The notes beneath the pieces were generated by a model. That model saw nothing but the letters and a program-made list of their open reading frames with translations. It was not told the DNA's origin and made no database searches. A stretch of DNA of 64,000 bases from Strongylocentrotus droebachiensis (Eukaryota; Echinodermata; Echinoidea; Camarodonta; Strongylocentrotidae). Location of the stretch: the NCBI GenBank assembly GCA_035222895.1, contig JAVYIG010006590.1, forward strand, positions 51,188 through 115,187, in the 5' to 3' direction. The stretch's first letter is position 1. Each line of letters opens with the position of its first letter. Below, one piece after another: positions 49,373 through 62,700 of the stretch. The position numbers were made by a program, and so were the translations under genes.

Positions 49373-50185
49373 CTAGTCATACTGTGCACCAGTTAGGTCG
49401 ACAAGGTGTTTCCAAAGTTTTCCTCTGAGCTGCTTGTCATAAGCTACTGCTGAGGCTCGAGTTTTTCTCATATCCACAAAATACTCCCCAGTGACATCCT
49501 CAAATTTTGCATCAGTTGCAAGATGAAATTCATTATCTGCCTCGTCAGTGGGAATTCCTATTTCTCCCCATCCCTTCAGTAGCATCTGGGTATTGACAGT
49601 TCCTGGGTCTAAACAGTTCACTGTGATGCCATCTTTACGGAATCGTTCAGCCATGTCTATGGTGAACATTATATCACATACTTTAGACTGCTCATACGCT
49701 TTATCCCCTTTGCCATAATCATGTTTGAGTTGTAAGTTATCAAGATCAAGAAAACTGGGCTGGGAGACAGAACTGACATTAACGATCCTGCTTTTATTAC
49801 CAGCCTTTAGGAGGTCCAGCAGAAGAGATGTCAGCAAGAAAGGTGCCATGACATTCACAGCAAAGGTCAATTCGTATCCATCATTCGATTCCTGTCTCAT
49901 CGTCTCATACACACCAGCATTGTTGATTAGGACGTCAATGTGCTTTTGAGAAGCATGGAGTTCATCTGAGAGACGGCGGATATTTGCCAAACATGCGAGA
50001 TCAGCAATGTAGCCTTTGATGTTTTCATTACCAGTAGCCTTCTTGATGTCCGCTACGGTGGCTTCAACCCTCACCGGAGCTCTCCCGTGAACAAGGACTG
50101 TCGCGCCGGTCTTAGCAAGTTGGAGAGCCGTGTGCTGCCCTATGCCATTTGTAGCACCCGTTACTAAGAATATGCGGCCATTCAT
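49373..50185 (-). CDS. Short-chain dehydrogenase/reductase, intronless, 270 aa
   Basis: A complete classical-type SDR in one exon. The N-terminal Rossmann motif TGATNGIG is at residues 9-16, with HGR at 33-35, which favours NADP(H), and AD at 61-62. NNAG is at 88-91 and the structural Asn at 111. The catalytic Ser is near 138-139 and YEQSK gives Tyr164 and Lys168. DPGT is at 193-196. The late segment VTGEYFVDMR...AYDKQLRGKLW matches the tail of RDH-like and bacterial SDRs. It probably oxidises or reduces a small hydrophobic carbonyl or alcohol; the substrate cannot be read from sequence. The start is well supported because an in-frame TAG lies four codons upstream of the ATG, whose context is AAGATGA. 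There is no membrane anchor or signal peptide, so it is likely cytosolic. Lack of introns sets it apart from its neighbours and suggests retrocopying, acquisition or an ancestrally intronless gene. Confidence 0.93.
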   Translation of the reverse strand: MNGRIFLVTGATNGIGQHTALQLAKTGATVLVHGRAPVRVEATVADIKKATGNENIKGYIADLACLANIRRLSDELHASQKHIDVLINNAGVYETMRQESNDGYELTFAVNVMAPFLLTSLLLDLLKAGNKSRIVNVSSVSQPSFLDLDNLQLKHDYGKGDKAYEQSKVCDIMFTIDMAERFRKDGITVNCLDPGTVNTQMLLKGWGEIGIPTDEADNEFHLATDAKFEDVTGEYFVDMRKTRASAVAYDKQLRGKLWKHLVDLTGAQYD

Positions 50186-51871
50186 CTTGGAAAACTACTG
50201 AGCAGCTTGCGGTGTTTTGAATGATTGTCACGTAAAATATCACGTCAAAGACCTTACTCCTAAAGCTAAATAAATAGTTTTTACAACTAGGCTCAATCCA
50301 AGACGCTAGTTTTGGAGGTGGGAACCGTTTCTATAATTTCGATTCTTAATAATGACAGAAAATTATAAATTGAATTTACAAACATTTGAATTTATTTACA
50401 CACACAAAATCGGTAAACATTCATGAATGATTCATATCATAATAAGTGAAGAGGTATACAGAAAATCAATTAGACGAAAGAATAAAATAAGAAAGAAACT
50501 GAGCTCCAGACTATTGCTGAGGGGGGCGTGGTGCATGATGCGAATGAAATATGGTAATATAGGAGGGTACCCACGACGCACGTGTGTGACGTAGGTAATA
50601 ATGCATACCGGTATTCATATATCCACTAAACTTGGTGCCAATAATACCCTACCGGCATTTCATACACATGTACATTTCATCCTCATTTCATCCTCTCCCA
50701 ATGAAACCCTATTATATCCTATAATTGAGTTATAAAAATTGCAACCCTCTACTTTAGAAGTGCTTAATACTTAGCATCAGTACCCTCCAGAATCCCAGTA
50801 TTACTACATGCATTTTGCATTCAAAGTAGTAATGGCATCAATCATTCCATAAAAATTACAGAAATGTTTAGCAGCAAATATCATTGACCTCTACTAATTA
50901 TTCCTATCTCTATTACTCATCCCCATCTCCCCCTTTCGCTCTCTTCCTCGTTCCCAAGACCACTTTCTCTCTCTCTCTCTCTCTCTCTCTCCTTCTCTCT
51001 CTCCTTCTTCTACATCCACGTTTATCTGCTAACCTATGTAATAATAATAATAATAATAATAATAATGTAACTTATAAAGCGCTTCCACCAAAGTCTCTGC
51101 ACTCAATGTGAGACTAAAAGTAACACATTCCATGTTGAGCTTGGATTAAAATTATTGGTTCATGAGCATGTATTTTATCACACAAAGTAGTCTCAAATAA
51201 TGTCACAAAGAACAAATGTTCAGTTTTTCTCAGAAAATTTATTACAAATTTACACCACAAAACATCTGCATTTAATCATATGCGGAGACATTAGATAAAG
51301 AAAATGTACAATTGATCAGATGGCAAATCATATGTGTACAGGATCTGATAAATTGTTAATTCTTCATGCACAAAATGTACCAGCAAGAAAATCAGAATTT
51401 TCCAGGAGATATCAATCACTAAATTTTATGAAAAATACCATGGCATGGATAGGTATGTGTATGTTCATTTCACCCCCCCCCCCCCCCCCCCATATTCATT
51501 GGTACTTTCTTGATACTTTATGATTCTGGATTACTGTCTTCTTTAGTTCTAGAAATGGCTTGGCAAGGAAGGAGTGTGTATCTGAATGATTAAACAAAAC
51601 TGGTATTCAACACTGGTAATGTGTAGAAAAGGTCAATTGAAGGTGATTTAAATATCTTAATTCCATGTCAATCAAGAATGTCCCACAAATAAAAGAATAC
51701 TTCTCAAATTGTATTTTCTTGGTTTCTTTCTCAATTCCATGGGAAACAAAGCAACATATACCCACAGAAAGGCAGGTGACATTTCTAGACACTTTCTAGA
51801 CAGGTTCTACAACATGAATATACTTCTTCCTAGAAGGCAATAGAAGAGACTACACATGGCCGGCTTTTAGA

Positions 51872-51909
<38 letters not shown>

Positions 51910-52924
51910 GCGCACCACATATACATATATGACAGTATATGAGGAATTTTTTTCAGCCCACTTGCCACTGGCTCTTGTTTTCAAGTCATATCATCAAACA
52001 TACTGTATAAAATCATTGGTCCCTGTATTACCACAAGCTTCAGGCAGTGTTTATTCGCCAGGTGACAAAGTGAATTTTCATGAAATAGTCAAATACTGTA
52101 CATACAGCCGAGGTTTATAATATTATCTTCTTCTCACCATACACAGTGGCATACTGGAGTGCAGTGCAAAGTGGAATTGCTAGAGATTGGTGTGTGGTGT
52201 TAATGCAACACTCAATGACAATGCCACATGCAACTTATGCTTCTAGTATTCTCAATCTTACTCCAAATATTAATGTGCACATATCACTCACAATATCCTT
52301 TGTTTATCAGTCTGATTTTTCCATAAATGTTTACTCATATTGACCTTAATCAATCATTAAAGAGAATACTTTAAGTCAACAGTGTGGTAGAGTTCCCATC
52401 TTTCGCAGACCAAAGTTCAGTGCAACATTTAATGTATCAGCCAGCTCTCCTAGCACTACCAGGTTGTGTGTAATATTAATTCTTGCTCAATAAAGATTTC
52501 GATTTACTAAGTTGTAACAGAAATCTGACATGCCTTTCAAGACAGAAGTAAAGTCATTGTATCTTTGGTCTCTGTACCATCTTGCAATGGTAGAGTTATC
52601 TTTAGACCTCCAGTATCCAGACTGAAACCTTTGGTTGTTCACGGACGATCTCTGAACTCAGGGATTCCTGATACCATCCAAAGGCATCCATACCATCAAC
52701 ACTTTTCATTCCACTGTTCAGTGTTTCCCTTCCTGACATGCTAATTCCATTGTAGTTTATACACAGATGTCAGACAGACAGGCAAAGTTGGAATCCTTTG
52801 GAAGGTAGAGTAGTAATACATTAGGTGACCTGTCACAGCTTAGCTTTCCAAATGTCTTGTTATGTAATGGAAGCATGGGAATATACGTGTGTGGAAGTCT
52901 TCAAGGTGCTATGTTGGGCTTTCC
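50186..52924. other. Intergenic tract between the SDR gene and the CPSF2 3' end
   Basis: No coding sequence supported. The part just below 52925 is CPSF2 3' UTR; an AATAAA on the minus strand lies at about 52050-52055. Contents: CT repeats (about 50967-51004), (AAT)n at about 51040-51066 followed by an AAAGCGCTTCC motif typical of a SINE 3' end, a C run at about 51473-51491, and GA repeats at about 51870-51908. Confidence 0.5.
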
Positions 52925-55900
52925 TCATACAATGGCATACTGCTCATACAAAAGTTCCCTAACAGTGTAGTAATCATCACAGACAGCTCCTTCCAGAGTC
53001 AGATGGCCTTTCTCATTCTGAAAACAAAACAAAGAAAGAAGGGGTGATGGAGAGACATTTCAGTTAGATAGTAATAGTCATTCTGATTTCTTTCTTGTTA
53101 AAAAAAGGCAGTGATCAAATTAAAGACTGCCCTGTTCAAACTACTTTTCAAACATTTTAATGAAATCATATAATCAAAGATACAAAATCAATAGCTCAAC
53201 ACTCATGTTTATAAAATGTTTCACTGATTTTTTTCTTTTAAATGGCATATAAAGCAGCTTTTAAATGTTTTTACTCGGTTTCGCAGCACAATTCTGGACA
53301 AAAGGTATCATATTGGTCATACATATTCCTGTTATTTATCCTATTCAAAATAAATAAATGAAATTTACATTGTGGCTTATATACATACAAGCATAGTAAG
53401 GATGATAATGATGACCACAAAGATGACGATGATGATAAAGAGGAAAGGGAGAATGAGAATGATGATGACAAAAATGACAGTGATGATGATGATGATGATG
53501 ACAGTGGATGGAATGCAAATGAAACTGATTTATTTCCTTACCCTTTTGATGGCGACAGTGTTGTTACATACAAGTACACCTCCTGTGAACTCTGCCCTAA
53601 TTCCATTCTTAGCCAGCACCTGCTTGAAGTCTAGGAACCTTGGCGGGTTGACATACACCTGCCGATGAGGTGTTACCTAGAATCCCATCAAAAGAAAACA
53701 AACATCATATATAAATCAATCAAAGTTCAAATACTCTGATCAATTAAAATTAAATTGTATCATTAAGTGATTCCACCAACTCTTCATGAATTTCAGTATT
53801 CCTCTTTGTCACTAAAAGGCTAACTCCAGTACAAAAATATATGTTTTTTCTTCATTATTCAATAGAAAATTTGAAAATGACACAAACATAGGAGCAGAAT
53901 ATATATGGTTTAGAATCTCAAACCTTGTCTTTAACACATAATGCATACCTCATTCCATTGTTAAATGTTGTGCTAAATGAATAGGTTGCAAAATAGAAAA
54001 TCGGATTATAACAGAAGCATTATCATGCCTGCTCAGAATTGCGTCAATTTAAAGTGATCAGATGCATAAAATTAAGGAAACATTTTAGAAAATAAGAAAC
54101 TACAGGTCATAATGCCTTCTACTTTCTTAATAATAATAATAATAGTCACATTTTTATAGCGCTTAATACACGCTCCCATGCACACTTCACACATTATGAT
54201 GATAATCCCACACACTAGTGATTTCTTTTCAATTGAACCCACCTCGTTTGTTTGGACAGCATCAAGCACAGGAATGATATCATCTTCATCATCACTTGAA
54301 TCTTCACTCTCATTTTCAAGTCCTGGTAAAAGGGATTAACAAGAAAACAATCTTGAGAGAATGTATATGTACCTGTAAAAAAAGTCTCCAACAATATATC
54401 AATTCAGTGTTGGAAACGTTTGTGGTCAACCACTGTCTGCCTAATCAAACAGATGCTCTGATCCAATTAGTTTTCAGCATGGTAACAGACGTTTGGGGAG
54501 GATTATTGGATGCACAATAAAGCATGACATAGAAAAAAAGACAGCATGTTACTTTACTTTATAGACTGTATAGAGGATATTAATAGAAAGTTGCATCCTA
54601 TCTAATCAATAAAGAAAAGAATTATTTCAATGGAGATGGATTATTCATTCAATAGAAAAGTGTTATTGTTCTTTAAAGGGAGTGGGTAGTCAGTTTCCAT
54701 GTGCAGAAGGCCGTAATTTGCTGACACCAGACTTGGTGGAAATACCATTGATGGGAGTACAAATATACACACAGCAAACCCGTTGGCCAGTCAAGAATTA
54801 CCCCCTAGTCTCTCGGAGCATGCTCGTAGATTCTTCGGGCGAAGGAAAAGCAAAGCATTACATAAGGTCTAATGGTCATAAAACTCAAGGCTAACCCTGG
54901 TGATTGACAACACCTTTTATTGGGTAAATCCCTGAACGGTGTCGAATTCCCCATGAGAGCTGACTTCTATGTGACTTTAAACCCCAGTCACACCAGACCA
55001 AGAGTTGAGAGAAAAATATGTTACCCCAAATGGACAAGAGTTGATCATTTGGAGTCTGCTCGCTATTCATTAGGACCACTATTCATAAGGACCGCAATTC
55101 ATAATTTGAGAAAAGGGCCATTATTCATAAGGGTCATTATTAATTAATGAGGACTGCTATTCATAATCAAAGAAGAGGGTCGCTATTCAAAATACAAAAT
55201 CAGGGTCGTTATTCATAGGGGTACCTATTCATAATGCGAGAAGAGGGTCGCTATTCATGCTATAACTATTATAAATAGGGACCCTCATTTCTTATTATGA
55301 ATAGCGGTCCTTCTTCATGTTTATGAATAGCGACCCTAATTTTGTATTATGAAAAGATTAAGCATATTTTTCATTGTAATTTGTTTTGGGGGGTTCTTGT
55401 TTCTACTGATGTTACTTTTAATCACCACTCATGTAAATCATTCCTTCGATTGTATAACAATATTACTTGTATTTTGTTCTATTAATTCAACTGTAAATTA
55501 TGCACGATTCAACATTATGTTGAGACATACGTTTGTTTTTAATAAATATCAATATGAATGAATCTATAGCTTCTATAAGAGAAAAACGTACCAAGTCCAG
55601 GAGTTTTCTTCTTCTCATCTCCAAAACTCTTCTCATCTCCATTGGGTGAGCTATCTGATCCCTTGATAGCCTTGCCTGCAAGCTTGTCTCCTGCAGACTG
55701 TAGATCTAAACATCCATCAATCCAAGATAACTCAGTATCACGGGTCTTAGAGAAGAGCAGAGAGCTCACAAGACTGTCCTTCAGTTTCACCTAGTAAAGT
55801 TTTAAAAAGAGAAAGTTGAGCTATCAGTATTAACTCTCCCTTTGAAGACTAAATTGAAAATAAATGTAGTGACATGCAGTGTAGTAGTGAATGGGCCAAT

Positions 55901-56693
55901 GAGTCATCTCGCCACTCACCAAGACGACCCAACATGATGACTGACTACATCCAGAACAATCATCCTTTGGACAAATACAAAACAAGAACTTCAATACTCA
56001 ACCCCCATGTATAAATGTCTATGTGATAGTTGTCAAGGAGGGATGATAACCAATGAAATCATTTGCAAGGAAGATGTCTTAGAATCAGTAACAAAACGTG
56101 CAGGGGCCCAACTCAGTATTACACACACATGGGCTACAAAGTATTACAATAGAAACTTGACAGTTCGTCAGCTCAAACACTAAGAGAAAGTTGAGCTATC
56201 AATATTAACTCTACCTTTGAAGACTAAATTGAAAATAAATATAGTGACATGCAGTGTAGTAGTGAATGGGCCAATGAGTCATCTCGCCACTCACCAAGAC
56301 GACCCAACATGATGACTGACTACATCCAGAACAATCATCCATTGGACAAATACAAACAACAACAATACTCAACCCCCATGTATAAATGTCCATGTGATAG
56401 TTGTCAATGAGGGACGATTAACAATGAAGTAATTTGCAAGGGAGATGTCCTAGAATCAGTGACAAAATGTGCAGGGACCCAACACATGGGCTACAAAGTA
56501 TAACAATAGAAACTTGACAATTCGTCAGCTCAAACACTAATGATACAGATGGAAATCAATATTAATACAAGGGGTAGAATCTTGAGAATCATGTGGATGA
56601 ATGAAAACAAAAAAGAGGGACAGACTGAAAGAGAGAGAGAGATAGTGGGTGTGGTGAAAGAGAGTGACAGACAGAGACAGAGAGAGAGAGAGG

Positions 56694-56739
<46 letters not shown>

Positions 56740-59700
56740 CATAGACAGCGGGAGAGAGAGAGAGAGAGAGAGAGATATATAGATGGGGACAGAGACAGAC
56801 AGCGAGAGACAGAGAGAGAGGGAGGGTTACTGACCTGATAGATATGACTCTCCATAGTAGCATCACATATTTCATTCATTCTTGGGATGAAGACTTTGAC
56901 TCCAGCAAGCTGTAAATGACAGTATTCAGCTAGATGCTGTGTGGCATTCATCTGACCTCGAACCAACACCTAGAATTATAAAGAAGAGAGAAAAGGTATT
57001 TAATATGCCTTCTCGTTGCGATAATGTGTATAGATATGTAATATTTGTTTGGTTTGTATTTACAAAAAGATCAGTAATAATAATTATAAGTAGATTATGA
57101 GATAATTCATGTCAACCATCAAAGACATTGAGAAATATTTCTTTGTAATTGGGTCTGATGACATTTTTACAAACTTTCAGCTTTGAGATATTTTAACAAT
57201 TCAAAGAATACCAAGTTCTTTTATGTGACATTTACAAAATGAATAAAAAATATATATCAATCAATTAATCAATTAGTGTAAAGAAGCTTAATGCTCTACA
57301 GCATAGTGATATATTAATGAAATGATTGCTATTCAAAAAGGGTTCCATTAACAGAAAGGGAGAGGGATGAAGAAAAAAATTAGCATAATTGTATTTTATA
57401 GATATTATTACCAATTGTCTTGGCTTGACTTGAGTGATAAGCTTCTTCATTGATTCCCCATCTGAACGACCTTCAAAATCAATGAAGGTTATAGAACATC
57501 TGCAAGATTAAAACAAAATGGTTAATTAGTGATGAACCAGAATTATGACATATCAGGATGAAGCTGGGTGATAGTTTTACAAATCACATGTTCCATAATT
57601 GTTCCGATATTCTAATATCTACAGCCCAAAACTTTAAAAATTCATGACACTTTCACTTTCGACCTATGGATCACATATCATTATATTTAATCTGTCACTT
57701 ATTATGCACATAAGAACCCAATGTAAACTCTATTTTGTGATATTAAGAAAACTGGAAAAGGTAGAGAAATACTCGAAATATAAAGAGGTATTATAGCTTT
57801 TATCGAGCTAAAACTTTTGATAATGCTTCCTTTCCAAAAGTGGACATTCTTTAAATCCACACTAATTCTTCTCCACATACATGTACTAGGGAAAGATGCC
57901 TAAAGAATATCATTTTAATGAATTAATTCTTCTAAAATCATTTCAATTCAGAATTGACATGAGCTTTTGAACTCTAGCAGCTATCAAAATCAGCTGTGAC
58001 TCACTTTCTACATGCTCACTAACTGCTTGTGAATAACATTCCTTATCATTTACAAGTTCTGGCCAAGAAATTTCACCTTGGTTGGTTTCATGTACATTAC
58101 TGCATTCCATGAGTGTACATATTAACCAGCTTGTGTAGATTTCACTTTAAGTATGTCCGGTGTAATCTACAACCTGTCAATCAAAGTTGCTAGTGAACTG
58201 TACTGATCTACTTCCCTTTTAAACTAGCTTCATTTCACGTACCTGCTGTGATGGTTTCAAGAAACTGTACTTCATTGATTTGATATAGATACTTTTCACA
58301 CAAATGCCTTGAAAAGGCAAATTCATTAATCAAATGTTGTTTTGATCCTAACATCATAGATCAGCTTAAAATATTAAATGCTTGCCTTCTATCAAATGCC
58401 AGGGGAAAAAAAATCCTCCTTAATATTGAGTATAAATCCAAATTTGAATTAATCCTACTCAAAAGCATTAACATTTGCCACAAATTTCAGAGATACTATG
58501 CATTACTTTGTGGTATTATAGGGGATTGTATTCTCTTTGAAAGAAAAGAAAAGATAAGAAATCTATGACTTAATCACTTACTTCACATCCACAATGATCT
58601 GACTTGCTATGCACTTTGTTGGTATGTCACCTGATAACAAAAAGAGATGAAAACAAACCAAATGAAACACTTCATGTGTTGTTATGTTCTAAATCGAAAT
58701 AATTAACACCTTAAAAACATTTAAGTAAATTTCATCAACAAACTCTCTCTCTCTCTCTTTCTTTACAGACTCTCTGGTCAGAGTTTACCTTTTTTTCACA
58801 ACTCTTCAGTAATCATTCTCTTCCTTCCCATTCCTTCCTTCTTCTTTTTTTTTTTTTGGGGGGGGGGGAACAAATTATAAAGCAGATTAAAGGCTAGCGT
58901 CAGTTTCACATTGATCTTTATCTAATCATTTCTTCCTCTTTTTTGTCCACTACCTTTCCCTTATTTACAAGAGTCCTACAAGTGTGTCATTTTGAACAAA
59001 ACAAAACAAATTATAAATAAAATAACACCCTTTCCTCAAAAGCTACTGAGCCCAACATTGTGAAAAATATGAAAGATTCAAAGCTTCATCACAGGATTTT
59101 TACCTTCAGCTGCATCTTCAAAGTCAGCATTCTCTTCTTCCTGCAAGAAAAAGAGCAATGGAGAGTATCATGTTTAGATTAGTTCAATTGGTAATAACAC
59201 AATGAGCATATTAAACTTCATTCATCTATTATTCCATCACTCCACCTTTGATTCACCATCTATTCAAGAACCCAACCATATTGACCCTTCCATTCATCTA
59301 CCCATCCATCTTGACCCACCTTGACTTCTTTCTCTTCCTCCGTCTGTAAGGTCTCTTTGATCATCATTCATGTAGTCTTCAGGTTTGATGACCTCACCGT
59401 AATCACACACCTATCCATCCATCCATCCATCTATCCATCCATCAATCCACCCATCCATCTATCTATTCATCAGCGTATCAATCCACACACTACCGATCTT
59501 GACCTACCTTGACTTCTTTCTCTTCCTCTGTCTGTAAGGTCTCTTTGATCATGTAGTCTTCAGGTTTGATGACCTCACCATAATCATCCCATCTTAATCG
59601 CTCTTCATGGAATGGAAACATGGGGTACGACTTCTTCACAGTCTTGAAGAAACTTGTTCCTTTCTTTCCAGTCTGTTATCAAAGGCGATAAAAAGACAAA

Positions 59701-62700
59701 GAATGAGATCAATGAAGAGATTAATAAATACATTTGATCATTTAGAAACACAAAATGGATAAGGCGTATCCTTCCTTTCAAAGAGATATAAATTGAGAAA
59801 AAATGAAGGAAAAAGAAATTTGACAATTATCCAATCCTGTTTTGTTTTTTAATGTTTGACGTGCTTATGCATACAAACAGTCTGTTTTTAAAATTGTGCA
59901 TGAATAAAAGAACGAATGAATGAATGAATCTCTGTTTGACACTATGCTCTACTTACATCTGTATTCATCATAAGATCATGCTTGGTCCTAGATCTTCCCA
60001 TGTCATCTACCTCCATCTCTTCTTCACTCTCATCACTCGAATCTCCTTCTAATCTCCTGAAAAACAAAGACAAACATTATATTTGTGCACATTTATCAAG
60101 TCCATATTTTCCCATTTTATTGAATGTAAAATAAAATCTCAAGCCAGCTTCTAGCTTTGATGATTTGTAGTTATGAATAAATCATGTTGAATCACACCAA
60201 ATAAAACTAGATGGATCTCCGCCATAGAGTGATTTTACAAACGAAAACAGAAGACATTTTTATAATTCAAGTTTGATTGTAATCCATTAACAGGTTCTCA
60301 GAATATCGTGATTACAAGCTTTTTTCAAATACTTGTATGGCCCTTTAATATTTGACCCCAAAACCAACCATTTCATTGGCTCTGCAAGATACATACATGT
60401 TCTGAGTTTCATAGTAGTCCATCCGTCGGTTCTAATGATAATGCGTTCGAAAGCTATTTTGGCATACATAATGAGCCCCTTGACCTTTGACCTCATGACC
60501 CCAAAATATAATCAGTTTATTACATACATGACCCAAGTTTGGCAAGAATGCATCAATCGGTCCTTGAGATACCGCGATCACGAGAACGGGACGTACGGAC
60601 AACCCAAAGACATAATGCCTCCGGCTATTTGTTGCAGAGGCATAATAAAATATAAGTGTTTAACATGGAAGGGGGGTCATGGTTGATAGTATCAGCCAAT
60701 AATAACATATTGAGTACAATATGATTTTGAAATTACAAAAGTTTTCCATGAACTCCAGCCCAAAGTTTTGTATTTAATGGATTAATCCACAACCTTGACA
60801 CATAGTCTGCGAGCTGATCCATGTCAGTCACATGTGGGAATATATAATACTCATTCCATACAAAATTGATGATTACCTTTGGGCAGCTTCATCTACTTTC
60901 CTCTGTCTTTCTTTCTCCTTTTCATGTATCCTGTACTCATCTAATTCTTCTTTCTCAAGCTTCACTCTTTTGCTCACCTATACAAATGATTATACAAAAA
61001 AAAATCTGGTGAATTCAATGTAATTTACACACATCTTGAAAAGGCACTACTCACTGACATTATATTTCAATTCAATTTAATTCATTTATTTCAAATTCAT
61101 TGAGATATACAAAGGCATATAACATACAAAGACAAATGTTGGAAAATGAAATTTGACGTGGGTGCAGAAAAAAATGTGAAGATTTGTCGAGGCACCTATC
61201 AACAATTTACTATTTTAACTTTTTAAAACAAAATTAAAACAAAACAATCTACAAGACAAATAACATTTCATTTCTTATAACTTACTTTCATTAAAATGAA
61301 AACTCTGTGCATAAAATAAACATTTACCGTATTTGCCGGCGTAAAGGCCGCAGTATTTTCGGAAGAGAACATATCAAAAAGTCTGGGTGCGGCCTTTACG
61401 CATCAACAAAAAATTCAGCAGTCAAAACAGCACGTCCATTCGGACATATGGGACTACAATGACTATTCAATGGTACAGGACATTTCTAGAATAACTCCAC
61501 ACATCTTACCGACAATTTTATGTTGCATTGTTGACATAAAGACTAAACATAAACTTCACTTATTTTTCTAACAAAATCTACCGGTAGATCTAGATCTAAG
61601 TTTGTGCCATTGCATCGCTAAAAAGTAAAATAACGGACCGACCGTTACTTAAGGAGCTAGCTGCCGCGCAACGCAACTGCCAGGTCGAAGTCGCAATTTC
61701 GTATTACAATGCACATCGTGGTAGGGGTAAATGTAGGATACCAAATCTGCCTGCGATACAGTACTAGCTTAAAAATCGATGAAGATTTGCTAAATTACAA
61801 TCATAGTTTTAGGTAAAGTTCCTGTAAATTTATTAGAATATTGATGAATTTGGTATCAGTTTGTAGAAAAAATAGTGTTCCACAAGAAAATTATGATTAT
61901 TTTGTTTGGTCCGTTTTTTTTTCTTCTTTTTTTCTCTTTCTTTTTTTCCCACACATCTTACCGACAATTTTATGTTGCATTGTTGACATAAAGACTAAAA
62001 ATAAACTTCACTTATTTTTCTAACAAAATCTACCGGTAGATCTAGATCTAAGTTTGTGCCATTGCATCGCTAAAAAGTAAAATAACGGACCGACCGTTAC
62101 TTAAGGAGCTAGCTGCCGCGCAACGCAACTGCCAGGTCGAAGTCGCAATTTCGTATTACAATGCACATCGTGGTAGGGGTAAATGTAGGATACCAAATCT
62201 GCCTGCGATACAGTACTAGCTTAAAAATCGATGAAGATTTGCTAAATTACAATCATAGTTTTAGGTAAAGTTCCTGTAAATTTATTAGAATATTGATGAA
62301 TTTGGTATCAGTTTGTAGAAAAAATAGTGTTCCACAAGAAAATTATGATTATTTTGTTTGGTCCGTTTTTTTTTCTTCTTTTTTTCTCTTTCTTTTTTTC
62401 CCTCTACAAAATGTCAAAGTTGGGGGTGCGGCCTATGCGGTGCTGCAGCCTTATCGCCGGCAAATACGGTAGACATAATATTCCCCCAAATAGAATAGTC
62501 ATATCATTATATATCCAATTCTGATTCATTTTCACAAAGCATTTTCACAATGAATCATTTAAAAATAATACAGGATATGCAATGTTGAGCCTATTTATGT
62601 GAACTGCTTCATTTCATTAAAAGTATACTTTCAGGGCTAGGGTTACAGACTGTTAGGTTTTGGTTACATTTAGGATTGGGATAAGGTATGAAGTTGATTA

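Noticed and set aside
56537-56969. SLSLSL and RERERE open frames
   Set aside because: GA repeat artefact overlapping the genuine CPSF2 exon at 56835-56969.
59321-59512. 63-codon plus ORF rich in HLSIHPS
   Set aside because: Antisense of the CPSF2 pseudo-exon plus the ATCC microsatellite.
60333-60686. 117-codon plus ORF in a CPSF2 intron
   Set aside because: Coincides with a dispersed noncoding repeat whose sequence blocks are recognisable in many marine invertebrate genomes.
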